A stretch of DNA of 64,000 nucleotides from Fusibacter paucivorans (lineage in GTDB: Bacteria > Bacillota > Clostridia > Peptostreptococcales > Acidaminobacteraceae), in the NCBI RefSeq assembly GCF_018390735.1, contig NZ_JAHBCL010000002.1:1-64000 (forward strand), read 5' to 3'. A program made the position numbers and the translations under genes. Each line of letters starts with the position of its first letter. Position 1 is the first letter of the stretch. Below, in pieces: positions 43,836 through 53,763 of this stretch. The notes under the pieces are model-generated. The model had not been told where the DNA came from, ran no database searches, and worked only from the letters and a program-made list of their open reading frames with translations.

Positions 43836-45002
43836 ATGGCGACCTTATCGTTGAAAAACATCTATAAAACTTATCCAGGCGGTGTTGCTGCCGTACAAGA
43901 CTTTTCGCTGGCAGTTGAAGATCGCGAATTTATTATATTCGTTGGGCCCTCTGGGTGCGGCAAGTCGACGACGCTTCGTATGATTGCGGGGCTGGAAGAT
44001 GCCACAGACGGGGAAATAACGATAGATGGCGTCTGTGTTAACCGCATGGCACCAAAGGATCGAGACATTGCCATGGTTTTTCAAAATTATGCGCTTTATC
44101 CGCATATGACTGTTTATGATAATATGGCATTCGGCTTAAAATTGCGAGGATACAGCAAAAAGGCCATTGAGCAGAAAGTATTAGAAGCCGCTGAGATTTT
44201 AGAAATTAAGCCGCTTTTAAAGAGAAAACCAAAGGCACTTTCCGGCGGTCAGCGTCAGCGCGTTGCAATGGGCAGAGCGATTGTCCGTGAACCGAAAGTC
44301 TTTTTAATGGATGAGCCATTATCGAATTTAGATGCAAAACTCAGGGTGCAAATGCGGGCTGAAATCGCCAAACTGCATCAGCGGTTAAAGGCTACGATGA
44401 TCTATGTAACGCATGATCAGGTTGAGGCAATGACACTCGGCACGCGAATTGTCGTCATGAAAGATGGTGTTATACAACAGGTTGGCACGCCGCGCGAGCT
44501 TTATCAGCATCCCATCAACATGTTTGTAGCAGGCTTCATTGGATTACCGCAAATGAATTTTATGCATACAACAGTGAGAATAGAGAGTGATAAGGTGGGC
44601 ATACGTATGTCGGATAAATGGCTATGGTTGTCTCATTTACAGGATCCGATCAATAATACACCAAATGAATCTTTAAAAGAAGCGATTATCGCGCAAGGCT
44701 ACTTTGCAGATGCGTTGGCCAATGAGGCCACGCTGCAAAATGGCACGGCCGTCGTCGTAGGCTTTAGGCCGGAAGATTTATCAATTACCAATGCTTTAGA
44801 CGCAGATTTTGTGATGACAGTCACTGTTACAGAAATGCTTGGTGCAGATCTTAATATTATCGGCAGTGTCGGCAATAATGAAATAACGGTTATTGTACGG
44901 GCGAGTGAAGACATTCGCGTGGGTGATACGCTCTACCTTAAACTCAATCAGTTGGCAGTACACCTATTTGATCCGGTTACAACATGGCGTATTGTGTTAT
45001 AG
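43836..45002 (+). CDS. Sugar ABC transporter ATP-binding protein (UgpC/MsmK type)
   Basis: 388 residues, with an ATPase domain and a C-terminal TOBE regulatory domain. Walker [10 protein letters not shown] (about residues 36-44), signature LSGGQRQR, Walker [17 protein letters not shown], and switch [13 protein letters not shown]. The C-terminal part ([29 protein letters not shown]) is the TOBE/OB fold of CUT1 ATPases. It completes the importer of 38142-41364. Last gene of the operon. Confidence 0.95.
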   Translation: MATLSLKNIYKTYPGGVAAVQDFSLAVEDREFIIFVGPSGCGKSTTLRMIAGLEDATDGEITIDGVCVNRMAPKDRDIAMVFQNYALYPHMTVYDNMAFGLKLRGYSKKAIEQKVLEAAEILEIKPLLKRKPKALSGGQRQRVAMGRAIVREPKVFLMDEPLSNLDAKLRVQMRAEIAKLHQRLKATMIYVTHDQVEAMTLGTRIVVMKDGVIQQVGTPRELYQHPINMFVAGFIGLPQMNFMHTTVRIESDKVGIRMSDKWLWLSHLQDPINNTPNESLKEAIIAQGYFADALANEATLQNGTAVVVGFRPEDLSITNALDADFVMTVTVTEMLGADLNIIGSVGNNEITVIVRASEDIRVGDTLYLKLNQLAVHLFDPVTTWRIVL

Positions 45003-45223
45003 TGTAAAATACAATCAATTTTAAAGTGCGCCTTGACGATAGGCTGTGTTATTGTATACAATGTCATACATTTTTAAAGTTTACAGTGCAGTTAATGCAG
45101 TGACTTAAATGATACGAAATGCTATGATGAGTATGGAGATGTCAGTTTATAGGACCTCGATCAAAAAGCGAAGGGTGTATGATGCTGACAGTTCTACCGG
45201 TTCTATTGTATAAGGAGGCAATC

Positions 45224-45454
45224 ATGCTAAGAATAGGGAGTGTCGCGATTGAGTGGACATTTTTACTTCAGCTATTTAATACTGCGTTAGTCATTGGCGT
45301 GGCGATTTTTATTTACAGAATAGGTCGTAAGTATTTGAAGAATCAAACGATGGCAAGGCAGTTGAAGGACACAGAACAGGCGTTAAGGGTCAGTCAGGAT
45401 GCGTTGCACACCTGTGAAACAGCACTCGAAAAAATGAAATCGGGTGTCCGATAA
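45224..45454 (+). CDS. Small membrane protein with coiled-coil tail
   Basis: 76 residues; AAGGAGG just upstream of the ATG at 45224. One membrane segment (FLLQLFNTALVIGVAIFIYR) and then a charged helical tail (KNQTMARQLKDTEQALRVSQ, ALHTCETALEKMKSG) likely to form a coiled coil. A promoter TTGACG...TACAAT near 45033-45062 may drive it. Function unknown. Confidence 0.6.
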   Translation: MLRIGSVAIEWTFLLQLFNTALVIGVAIFIYRIGRKYLKNQTMARQLKDTEQALRVSQDALHTCETALEKMKSGVR

Positions 45455-45590
45455 CAATTTAATAAATGCTTTTTTTAATAAGAAGATTTGAACTTTAGGC
45501 TTTTTCGTGGATATTGTGACCATGAAAGGGACTAAAGTCCAAATCTTCTTTTCATTTTGGAAAAAAACTGCAAATCATCATGGCAACAAA

Positions 45591-45651
45591 TGTGCCAAAA
45601 GTGTGCCGTGTGACACAGCGCGCACGATATGGCACAATGTGGCACACTTTT
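45591..45651. promoter_or_regulatory. Tandem TGTGCC/GGCACA enhancer sites for sigma-54 activator
   Basis: TGTGCC occurs at 45591 and 45602, and GGCACA at 45631 and 45641, repeated at 11- and 10-bp intervals. They form two overlapping dyads, the outer AAAAGTGTGCC / GGCACACTTTT (45597-45607 and 45641-45651) being perfect. The position 50-110 bp upstream of a sigma-54 promoter is right for an upstream activating sequence. The gap 45455-45764 otherwise holds no gene. Confidence 0.75.
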
Positions 45652-45702
45652 GTTTAAAATGTGAAACATTGAAATTTCAACGACACTAATCATTTGATGA
45701 CC

Positions 45703-45718
45703 TTGGCACACAACTTGC
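45703..45718 (+). promoter_or_regulatory. Sigma-54 (-24/-12) promoter
   Basis: TTGGCACACAACTTGC: invariant GG at 45705-45706 and GC at 45717-45718 with the correct 12-bp offset, close to the consensus TGGCAC-N5-TTGC. Transcription should start near 45730, 35 bases before the fadN-like start. The activator is probably the protein encoded at 51739. Confidence 0.88.
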
Positions 45719-45764
45719 GATAAAGATAAGTGTATCATAATCGAACGAAAAGGAAGTGAATGAG

Positions 45765-48116
45765 ATGCAATACAATATGAATCGCGTTGCGGTCATTGGA
45801 GCCGGTGTCATGGGTGCCAGCATTGCAGCGTTAATTGCGGGAACGGGAACGCCAGTCATTTTACTGGATATCGTGCCCAATGCGCTAAGCCCGGATGATG
45901 TGGCGAAGGGGTTGACGACAGATGCGCCAGCTTTTCGCAATCGCTTTGCAGCAGCAGGTAAAGAACGCATATTAAATCCAAAGTTTCGGGCTATTTATCA
46001 CAAGGACTTTGGCGACTTGATTACAGTTGGCAATATTGAAGACGATTTAGAAAGTCTTGGAACGTGTGACTGGGTTTTAGAAGTTGTTTTAGAAACGCTG
46101 GAAGTCAAAAGGCAGCTGTTCCAAAAAATAATGCCGTTTGTCAACCCGTCAGCCATTATTTCATCCAATACATCGGGTGTCTCCATTGAACAGATTGCAG
46201 AACCGTTTGATGAAGCGTTTAAAAAGCGGTTTCTCGGGACGCACTTTTTTAACCCGCCTCGTTATATGAAGCTCTTTGAGGTTATACCAACGGCTAAAAC
46301 ATCACCTGAGATCGTCGCTTTTATGGCGGCATATGCACAGAAAAATCTTGGCAAAGGGGTGGTTTATGCGAAAGATACACCAAACTTTATTGCCAATCGC
46401 ATTGGTGCACAGGCTAATATCGCGGTGATGCAGCTCACTGAAAAATACGGATACGATTTGCCAAAGGCAGATCTACTAAGCGGTGTCATGATTGGCAGAC
46501 CTAAGTCAGCGACTTTTAAGACCATTGATATGGTGGGGTTGGATATACTTCTCCACGTTGCAGAAAATGTAACGAAAAATCTTTCATCGGATGAAGAAAA
46601 CGCAGCGTATCACGTACCGGATTATGTTCAAAAGCTCGCTTCGCTCAAATACTATGGCGATAAAACAGGTGGCGGTTTTTATAAAAAACAGAAAACGGAA
46701 AAGGGATTGGAACGATTGGTTTGGGATCGAAATACTTCCGCTTATGTGCCGCTTGCAAAGGCACAGGTTGATGTTTCAGCACAGCTAAAAGGTAAAGCAA
46801 CACTATCCGAAAAGCTGAACACACTCGTATGGGGCGATACAGATGAAAATCGTTTTGTATGGGATGTTATTAAATCAAATCTTCTCTATAGCGCTAGATG
46901 CTTGCCGACGATCTCGGATAGCGTTGCAGAAATAGATAACGGTATGAAATGGGGCTTCAACTGGGAGCTTGGACCTTTCGAAATATGGGAAGCACTCGGC
47001 GTAAAAAAAGTTGTTGAACGCATGAAGGCTGAGGGTGACACCATCCCGGAATGGGTGATTGCACATTTAGAAAAAGGGAAGACGGCTTTTTATGAAAGTG
47101 CTGATAAACAGTCGACAGTAGCGTTAATCAAACCAAAACAGGAATCAATCATAGCTGAAAATGGCGATGCCGTACTGGTGAACATGGGTGATGGCGTAAC
47201 ATGTCTAACGATTAAGACAAAGGGCAATACAGTTAATCGCGGTGTAATCGATATGATCAATACAGCTGTAGAGACTGTTGAACAAGGTAATTACAAAGGC
47301 CTCGTGATCGGCAGCACATCTAAGAATTTTTCAGCAGGTGCTGATTTAGGCATGATTGCATCGTTAGCGTCAGAAGCAAAATGGCAAGCGCTCGATATAT
47401 TGATTCACGATTTTCAATATGCGAACTTGGCACTTAAATACTGTCGTAAGCCTGTTATTGCAGCAACTAGAGGGATGGCTCTCGGCGGTGGTGCAGAAAT
47501 GGCAATACACGCACATCGTCAAGTTATGAATGCGGAATCCTATATGGGGCTCGTCGAATTAGGTGTTGGTTTAATTCCAGGCGGCGGCGGTTGCAAGGAA
47601 CTGCTGTTTAGAGAAATGACAAGTCTGGGTAAAGCGCCGCTTGCAGAGCGCATTACCCATCTAAAACGCATTTGGCGAAATATTGCGATGGCAAAAGTAT
47701 CTTCAAGTGCTTACGATGCTAAAAAAATGGGCTTTGCAAGATCAGAAGATATTATCAACATGAACACGGACTTGCAGCTTGAAGATGCGAAGCGGGAAGT
47801 ACTGGCGCTTTCGGAAACAGCCTATAGCGGCAATTTGAAAATGCCGATCAGCGTGACGGGCAGAACGGGCTTTGCTGCCATTCAGCTTGAGCTGATGCAA
47901 ATGGTAGATGGCAGATTTGTTTCAGCGTACGATGGTTTTCTAGCTGAAAAAGTTGCTGCGGTATTAACTGGTGGTGATGTTTTGCCAAATACGATGATGT
48001 CGGAAGAAGCTATTTTAGATCTTGAACGGGAAATATTCTTAAGTCTGTGTGGTGAAGCAAAAACACAGGAACGTATTCGTCATATGTTGACAAAGGGTAA
48101 ACCGTTACGAAATTAG
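45765..48116 (+). CDS. fadN: 3-hydroxyacyl-CoA dehydrogenase/enoyl-CoA hydratase fusion (FadN-like)
   Basis: 783 residues, like Bacillus FadN. The N-terminal NAD-binding domain starts VAVIGAGVMGASIAALIAG (residues ~7-25), with SNTSGVSIEQIAEPF and LGTHFFNPPRYMKLFEVIPT as dehydrogenase blocks. The helical domain follows. From about residue 465 comes a crotonase domain: NFSAGADLGMI, GMALGGGAEMAIHA and GLVELGVGLIPGGGG, where both usual catalytic Glu positions are occupied. It performs hydration and dehydrogenation in beta-oxidation (or the reverse). GTG at 45756 is possible; ATG at 45765 fits the AAGGAAG. First gene after the sigma-54 promoter. Confidence 0.93.
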   Translation: MQYNMNRVAVIGAGVMGASIAALIAGTGTPVILLDIVPNALSPDDVAKGLTTDAPAFRNRFAAAGKERILNPKFRAIYHKDFGDLITVGNIEDDLESLGTCDWVLEVVLETLEVKRQLFQKIMPFVNPSAIISSNTSGVSIEQIAEPFDEAFKKRFLGTHFFNPPRYMKLFEVIPTAKTSPEIVAFMAAYAQKNLGKGVVYAKDTPNFIANRIGAQANIAVMQLTEKYGYDLPKADLLSGVMIGRPKSATFKTIDMVGLDILLHVAENVTKNLSSDEENAAYHVPDYVQKLASLKYYGDKTGGGFYKKQKTEKGLERLVWDRNTSAYVPLAKAQVDVSAQLKGKATLSEKLNTLVWGDTDENRFVWDVIKSNLLYSARCLPTISDSVAEIDNGMKWGFNWELGPFEIWEALGVKKVVERMKAEGDTIPEWVIAHLEKGKTAFYESADKQSTVALIKPKQESIIAENGDAVLVNMGDGVTCLTIKTKGNTVNRGVIDMINTAVETVEQGNYKGLVIGSTSKNFSAGADLGMIASLASEAKWQALDILIHDFQYANLALKYCRKPVIAATRGMALGGGAEMAIHAHRQVMNAESYMGLVELGVGLIPGGGGCKELLFREMTSLGKAPLAERITHLKRIWRNIAMAKVSSSAYDAKKMGFARSEDIINMNTDLQLEDAKREVLALSETAYSGNLKMPISVTGRTGFAAIQLELMQMVDGRFVSAYDGFLAEKVAAVLTGGDVLPNTMMSEEAILDLEREIFLSLCGEAKTQERIRHMLTKGKPLRN

Positions 48117-48128
48117 GGAGTGATTAAC

Positions 48129-49313
48129 ATGAGAGAAGCAGTAATCGTCGCCATGGGCAGGTCGCCGATTGGCAAGGCGCCTAAGGGAAGCCTTAGCAAG
48201 ACAAGACCTGAATCCATTGGTGCGCAAGTATTGAAAGGTGTTGTGGCAAAACTGCCGGCGCTGAACTTAAAAGAAATTGACGATGTCATCGTCGGCTGTG
48301 CTTTCCCAGAAGGTGAACAAGGTGTTAATCTTGCGAGAATCATCAGTCTCAAGGCAGGACTGCCGGATGATGTCCCTGCGCAAACGGTAAACCGTTTTTG
48401 TTCATCAGGTCTTCAGACCATTGCGACAGCGGCAAACAGCATCATGGCAGGGCAGGCTGACTGCATCATTGCCGGTGGTATTGAATCGATGAGTGCCGTT
48501 CCTATTGGCGGCAATATGTATCATCCGGATCCGGCACTGATTACAAGCAATCCTTCAGCCTATATTTCGATGGGATTGACAGCTGAGAATGTAGCCGATG
48601 CTTATGGTGTTACCAGAGCAGAACAGGATGCGTTTGCAGCAGAAAGTCATCGAAGGGCGCTTGAAGCCATTGCAGCAGGCAAATTTGATGAGGAAATCAT
48701 TGCGATTGATGCAGAAAGAATGAGTGTCGATGGTAATGGCAAACCAGTCGTTGAAACCTTCCAGTTTAAAATGGACGAGGGTGCCAGAAAAGGTGTTACA
48801 GCAGAATCACTTGGTAAACTCAGAACCGTTTTCAAGATGGGTGGGACTGTAACGGCTGGAAATGCTTCGCAGATGAGTGACGGCGCAGCATTTGTCATGC
48901 TGATGAGCAGAGAAAAGGCAGAGGCGCTGGGGATTAAACCCATTGCGGCATTCAGAAGCTATGCCGTAGCAGGGGTCGATCCGGCGCTGATGGGCATAGG
49001 GCCGATCAAGGCGATTCCAAAGGCTTTGAAGATTGCTTCATTGGCAATTGACGATCTTGAACTCATTGAATTAAATGAGGCATTTGCCTCACAAAGTTTG
49101 GCATGTATCCAAACGCTGGCGCTTGACCGTGCTATTGTCAATGTTAATGGTGGTGCCATTGCCCTGGGACATCCTCTTGGATGCACGGGAGCCTATCTCA
49201 CCATAAAACTATTGTCTGAAATGAAACGAGGATCACAGCAATATGGTCTGGTAAGCATGTGTATTGGCGGCGGTATGGGCGCAGCAGCAGTCTTTGAAAT
49301 GATCCGTGAATAA
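48129..49313 (+). CDS. fadA: Acetyl-CoA C-acyltransferase (thiolase, FadA-like)
   Basis: 394 residues, the normal thiolase length. Nucleophile Cys in NRFCSSGLQTI (about residue 91), His in GGAIALGHPLGCTGA, and second Cys in VSMCIGGGMGAA. It splits 3-ketoacyl-CoA with CoA, or condenses acetyl-CoA in reverse. ATG at 48129 follows GGGAGTG, 12 bp after fadN, a typical fadN-fadA pair. Confidence 0.94.
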   Translation: MREAVIVAMGRSPIGKAPKGSLSKTRPESIGAQVLKGVVAKLPALNLKEIDDVIVGCAFPEGEQGVNLARIISLKAGLPDDVPAQTVNRFCSSGLQTIATAANSIMAGQADCIIAGGIESMSAVPIGGNMYHPDPALITSNPSAYISMGLTAENVADAYGVTRAEQDAFAAESHRRALEAIAAGKFDEEIIAIDAERMSVDGNGKPVVETFQFKMDEGARKGVTAESLGKLRTVFKMGGTVTAGNASQMSDGAAFVMLMSREKAEALGIKPIAAFRSYAVAGVDPALMGIGPIKAIPKALKIASLAIDDLELIELNEAFASQSLACIQTLALDRAIVNVNGGAIALGHPLGCTGAYLTIKLLSEMKRGSQQYGLVSMCIGGGMGAAAVFEMIRE

Positions 49314-49327
49314 TAGAAGGAGGATTG

Positions 49328-50113
49328 ATGATGACTTTTTCAAAAATTAATTATGAAGTGCTGGATTCTGTGGCAGTGATGACACTAAACAGTCCCAAAA
49401 ATCTTAATGCATTTGATGAGGCGATGATTGACGATGTGCTGAGTGCACTAAAGGCGGCAGAAGATGATGCGGCCATCAGGGCGCTCATCATAAAAGGCAA
49501 TGGTCCGGCATTCAGTGCAGGCGGTGACATAGGCTTTATGTATAAGAGTTTGAAGAGCGGTCAATTGAGTTTTGAAGGTGAAATCAAAAAAATTGCACAG
49601 ATTTCTGTCAACATCAAGAAAATGTCAAAACCAGTGATTGCATCTGTTCACGGCGCAGTCGCAGGAGCCGCTTTCAATATTGCACTGGCATGTGACTTCT
49701 GTATCGCAAGTGATGACGTTAAGTTTATGCAGGCTTTTGTCAATATTGGACTGATCCCAGATGCCGGCGGCCTTTACCTGCTGAGCAGAGCAGTTGGTGT
49801 CAATCGCGCGATTCAACTTGCGATGACCGGCAAACCGGTATCAGCGCAGGATGCAAATGCACTGGGGTTTGTCACCAAAGTGGTTGAACGGGATGCACTT
49901 GATGCAACGAGTCTGGGCATGGCGAAAAAGTTGGCTGCTGGTCCGTCACAATCGTACAAGCATATGAAAGCGCTGCTTTATCAAAGCCAATTTGCTGATT
50001 TTGAAGCGTATATTGCACATGAAGTAGCAGCACAAACGGCTTGTGGCAGTACAAAAGACTTTGCGGAGGGCATTTCGGCATTTGTCGAAAAACGCAAACC
50101 GTCTTTTGAATAA
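49328..50113 (+). CDS. Enoyl-CoA hydratase/isomerase family protein (PaaG-like isomerase features)
   Basis: 261 residues of the crotonase superfamily (DSVAVMTLNSPKNLNAFDEA, GPAFSAGGDIGFMY oxyanion loop, GAVAGAAFNIALACDF). The two catalytic glutamates of hydratases are missing: N and F/V stand in their places. An Asp is present in GLIPDAGG, as in PaaG-type enoyl isomerases. It is more likely a double-bond isomerase for unsaturated acyl-CoAs than a hydratase. AGGAGGATTG precedes the ATG; it is the third gene of the sigma-54 operon. Confidence 0.85.
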   Translation: MMTFSKINYEVLDSVAVMTLNSPKNLNAFDEAMIDDVLSALKAAEDDAAIRALIIKGNGPAFSAGGDIGFMYKSLKSGQLSFEGEIKKIAQISVNIKKMSKPVIASVHGAVAGAAFNIALACDFCIASDDVKFMQAFVNIGLIPDAGGLYLLSRAVGVNRAIQLAMTGKPVSAQDANALGFVTKVVERDALDATSLGMAKKLAAGPSQSYKHMKALLYQSQFADFEAYIAHEVAAQTACGSTKDFAEGISAFVEKRKPSFE

Positions 50114-50126
50114 TATTTGATTTTTT

Positions 50127-50234
50127 ATGATGCAATCCTCTTTTGAAACGTATACAGCGGCACAACACTTTTTAAAAGAAGCACTGCGAATAGCGTTACA
50201 AATGGATTGGGTGAGCAAACAATTAGGTAGGTAA
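50127..50234 (+). other. 35-codon open frame without ribosome site (possible remnant)
   Basis: ATGATGCAATCC... encodes SSFETYTAAQHFLKEALRIA and ends LQMDWVSKQLGR. Composition is protein-like but there is no Shine-Dalgarno. It lies in the 246-bp gap between the isomerase and CoA-transferase genes. It could be a gene remnant or chance; I see nothing else in this gap. Confidence 0.2.
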
Positions 50235-50359
50235 GGAAACTGCATCATCATCTTAAGTTGATCAATCGGTCTAATCCATGTCTGGCATAGATTATGGCGA
50301 AGGAATATAAATTTGAATGATGCAATGACCTAAGGTGGATAAAATTGAGGAGGTTAATC

Positions 50360-51646
50360 ATGCAGTGGAAAACAATTTATCAGGAAAAATTAGTATCGGT
50401 AGAAAAAGCGGCTTCGTTGATCGAATCTGGTGACAGCGCATGGTTTGGTGCATGTTCTTCAGCACCAATTCAGTTGCTGGAAGCTATTGGCGATCGTTAT
50501 GAATCGCTTGAAAACGTCGATCTTATCACAGCAATGGCACTTTATCCTTATAAATTCCTGAAATCTAAGGATTATATTGGGCATCTCAATTTTCATACAG
50601 TATTTTATGGGGCATTTGAAAGACAATTCTTTAAAATCGGCAATGTCAACGTCAATTCCGTTCATCTCTCCAATATTGCACGAACACTTAGAGAGCATTA
50701 CAAGGTGAACACATTGCTTGCAGATGTCTCTGTACCCGATGAAGAAGGGTATATGTATTACGGCCCAATGGGGGTTGTCGTCAACGGTGAAGTGGCGGAA
50801 GTTGCTAAAAAGATTATTGTACAGGTCAATAAACACCAGCCTCAGGTAAAGGGCATGAAGCATCGAATCCATGTCAGCGAAGTCGATTGTATCTGCGAGT
50901 ATGACCATGAGCTGCCCGTATTGCCGCAGCCCCCAGTCTCGGAAGTCGATAAGAAAATTGCTGAATTGCTTTTACCGATGATCCCAGATGGTGCAACGAT
51001 TCAAGTTGGATTAGGCGGGCTTGCCAATGCCGTTGGGTATGGACTCGAAAGCAAAAAGAACTTATCGGTTCACACGGAAATGTTTACAGATTCCATGGTG
51101 TATTTAGCTAAAAAGGGCGTTGTCAACGGCAAAATATTAGCTGCTTTTGGCCTTGGCAGTACAGAGCTCTACGAATTTGTCGGCGAAGGGAAAGTTGAAC
51201 TCGCACCAATTAGTTATGTCAATAACCCATTTGAAATTGGCAAAAACGATGACTTTATTTCGATTAACGGCTCGCTGATGGTTGATTTAACCGGCCAAGT
51301 TTGTTCTGAATCGCTGGGACACAATCAATATAGTTCAACGGGCGGACAATTGGATTACGTCAGAGGTTCAAGCATTTCGAAGGGCGGCAAAAGCTTTATT
51401 TGCTTAGCGTCTACAGTTAAGAACAAAGACGGGAGTGTAAAATCCACCATTTCATTAAATCTTCCTGCAGGCGAAGTCGTGACCACACCGAGATCGGATG
51501 TAATGTATGTGGTGACGGAGTATGGTATTGCCAACCTCTTTAATAAGCCAATTAGAGAACGTGCAAAAGAATTGATCGCAATTGCGCATCCTGACTTTAG
51601 AGAGCAGTTGACTGTTGAAGCTAAAGCAGCTGGCATTATTGCCTAA
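50360..51646 (+). CDS. CoA-transferase (acetate/4-hydroxybutyrate/butyryl-CoA type)
   Basis: 428 residues, the Cat/AbfT family length. The ATG at 50360 follows GAGGAGG. Family blocks: SVEKAASLIESGDSAWFG, YYGPMGVVVNGEVAEVAKK, QVGLGGLANAVGYGLESKKN, the IGKNDDFISINGSLMVDLTG segment, then CSESLGHNQYSSTGGQLDYVRG, which contains the likely CoA-binding and catalytic Glu region. It swaps CoA between acyl-CoA and acetate; with fadN/fadA it suggests release or activation of a short-chain acid such as butyrate. The exact acid cannot be told from sequence. Confidence 0.88.
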   Translation: MQWKTIYQEKLVSVEKAASLIESGDSAWFGACSSAPIQLLEAIGDRYESLENVDLITAMALYPYKFLKSKDYIGHLNFHTVFYGAFERQFFKIGNVNVNSVHLSNIARTLREHYKVNTLLADVSVPDEEGYMYYGPMGVVVNGEVAEVAKKIIVQVNKHQPQVKGMKHRIHVSEVDCICEYDHELPVLPQPPVSEVDKKIAELLLPMIPDGATIQVGLGGLANAVGYGLESKKNLSVHTEMFTDSMVYLAKKGVVNGKILAAFGLGSTELYEFVGEGKVELAPISYVNNPFEIGKNDDFISINGSLMVDLTGQVCSESLGHNQYSSTGGQLDYVRGSSISKGGKSFICLASTVKNKDGSVKSTISLNLPAGEVVTTPRSDVMYVVTEYGIANLFNKPIRERAKELIAIAHPDFREQLTVEAKAAGIIA

Positions 51647-51738
51647 CAGCTACAAGCGCTTACAATGCCTATAGGCAGATAGGCGCTCAGATGTTACAAT
51701 GGGAATATGACAGTTCGATTGAAATTCTGGGGTGAGAG

Positions 51739-53682
51739 ATGGATAATTTGCTGAAAAACGAGTGGAAATCATATCATGAAGATACCAATAGACGCGCCAT
51801 GATGCGTGATATCGTGCGAACGCTATGGCAGGAGGACGATCAAAGAGAGATTGATTACCGACACGCACTGCCGAAAAAAATGGCATCAACAGATTATCAA
51901 AAAGCAAAGCAAAGGGCGCGTAGACTCTATGTTTATGCGAACAGCGTGATTAAGCATCTTGAAAAAACTTCTCAAACCAGTAATATCGGCGTTGCGATTT
52001 TTGACAATGACGGCTGCCTGTTAAAGCTCTTTGGCAAAGCAGAATTTACAACTTGGGCAGCCGATCATCATATTGAAATTGGGACGATTTGGCGTTCGGA
52101 ATTTATTGGCACCAATATTTTTACAGTTGGTGATCGATTGCAGGCGAGAACGTCACTCATTGGAGCGGAAAATTATGCAGCGTTCTTACTGGATACTGCT
52201 TGCTATGTCGCACATGTTTCGCTGGATAATGGCATCAAACTCGGAAGTGTCGTGGTGATGACGCGATATGAAGATAGAAGCCCGTATTTATCGAATTTAG
52301 TCATGACCATTTCACGACTTATTGAGCTGCAGATGTTTTGGCTCGAGATCACGGAGATTAGTACCGGAATTATCGAAGGGTATGGTATTATTTCACTGGA
52401 TCAGTCAAACGGCGATAACCGCGTTTTGACAATGAGTAAAGAAGTCTTTCATATTTTGGGCCTTCAGAGCCGGAATGTTCATTATGAATATTTGGAGGCA
52501 GTTATTCACAATTCAGGCGAGAACGGTGAATTCTTTGCGATTATCAATGAAAAACGCATTGTCAATGATCTCAGTATTCGTTTAAATATAAATGGGAGAC
52601 AAGTTGGGCTTACCATCAGCACCTACGCTTTTAAAGAAAACAAATTTCACATGGACGGACTCATTATTGCCATCAATTCCATGAAGCGTATTAATACTTT
52701 GCTTTCAAAATACTCAGTTAATACAGCACGTGTGACATTCGATGAAATTTTAGGAAAGAGTGATGTCTTTTTGGCGACGACAGATAAATGCCGAGTGGCG
52801 TCTAAGTCAGGCAGTCATGTCCTGCTGCTGGGGGAAAGCGGTGTTGGCAAGGATGTGCTGGCGCAAGCGATACACAATGAAAGCCATCGGCGATTGCAGC
52901 CATTTGTCGCATTGAACTGTGCATCACTTTCAAAAGAACTCATCAGCAGTGAGCTCTTTGGCTACGAAGAGGGTGCTTTTACAGGAGCGAAAAAGGGCGG
53001 CAACATCGGGAAATTTGAGATGGCCAATAATGGGACGCTCTTTCTAGATGAAATCGGCGATATGCCGCTTGATTTGCAGGCTTTTCTATTACGAGTACTG
53101 GAAGAAAAGAGTTTCATGAAAATTGGCGGTGATTCTCCCATACACGTTGATGTACGCATCATAGCGGCAACGAACAAGGATCTTAAAAAGTTGATTCAGC
53201 AAGGGCGATTTCGCGAGGACTTATTTTATCGGCTGGGGATTGTGAGAATACACATTCCACCGCTCAGACGGCGAGCTGGGGATGCTTTACTGCTTGCAGA
53301 TGCTTTTATTGAACAAATCTGTAAACGACATCAGCGTCCTCAAATTGTTCTTTCTGATACGGCAAAAGCTTTTATGAGCTCATACGATTGGCCGGGCAAC
53401 GTCAGAGAAGTGCAGAATATGCTGGAAGGGATCATTAGTACACAGCGGGGCAATTTGATTACACGTGATGACATCAACCGCTATCTGGCTTTTGATAATG
53501 CACTTGAACAGCCTGTGATGAGACCTTACAGAAGGATAGAAGGAATGCAGCCGGTTGCAGAAGGTGATATTTATGAAGCGTTGCGTCTTTGTAATAATAA
53601 TCGGACACGTGCGGCTGCCTATCTCGGTATTTCAAGGCGGACACTTTACAGGCGACTGGCCGCACTGGAAGATCAGTCATAA
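51739..53682 (+). CDS. Sigma-54-dependent enhancer-binding regulator
   Basis: 647 residues of the AcoR/R-type layout. A GAF-like sensor domain lies in residues ~60-200 ([33 protein letters not shown]). A PAS-like linker follows. The AAA+ domain starts with Walker A GESGVGKD (about residue 364), then [13 protein letters not shown] (sigma-54 contact loop) and Walker [13 protein letters not shown] Fis-type helix-turn-helix ([20 protein letters not shown]) is at the C-terminus. GGGGTGAGAG precedes the ATG. It most likely activates the promoter at 45703 through the sites at 45591-45651. Confidence 0.94.
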   Translation: MDNLLKNEWKSYHEDTNRRAMMRDIVRTLWQEDDQREIDYRHALPKKMASTDYQKAKQRARRLYVYANSVIKHLEKTSQTSNIGVAIFDNDGCLLKLFGKAEFTTWAADHHIEIGTIWRSEFIGTNIFTVGDRLQARTSLIGAENYAAFLLDTACYVAHVSLDNGIKLGSVVVMTRYEDRSPYLSNLVMTISRLIELQMFWLEITEISTGIIEGYGIISLDQSNGDNRVLTMSKEVFHILGLQSRNVHYEYLEAVIHNSGENGEFFAIINEKRIVNDLSIRLNINGRQVGLTISTYAFKENKFHMDGLIIAINSMKRINTLLSKYSVNTARVTFDEILGKSDVFLATTDKCRVASKSGSHVLLLGESGVGKDVLAQAIHNESHRRLQPFVALNCASLSKELISSELFGYEEGAFTGAKKGGNIGKFEMANNGTLFLDEIGDMPLDLQAFLLRVLEEKSFMKIGGDSPIHVDVRIIAATNKDLKKLIQQGRFREDLFYRLGIVRIHIPPLRRRAGDALLLADAFIEQICKRHQRPQIVLSDTAKAFMSSYDWPGNVREVQNMLEGIISTQRGNLITRDDINRYLAFDNALEQPVMRPYRRIEGMQPVAEGDIYEALRLCNNNRTRAAAYLGISRRTLYRRLAALEDQS

Positions 53683-53703
53683 ACGTGTGAGACTTGAAAA
53701 AAC

Positions 53704-53738
53704 ACATCAACACATGCGACGGCGGCATGTGCTGATGT
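53704..53738. terminator. Hairpin between convergent genes
   Basis: ACATCA-A-CACATGC pairs with GCATGTG-C-TGATGT (one mismatch). There is no long T-run, so it may be a weak terminator for the regulator gene and the convergent flavodoxin gene. Confidence 0.55.
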
Positions 53739-53763
53739 ATTCAAATTAAGTCATATTTTTAAT

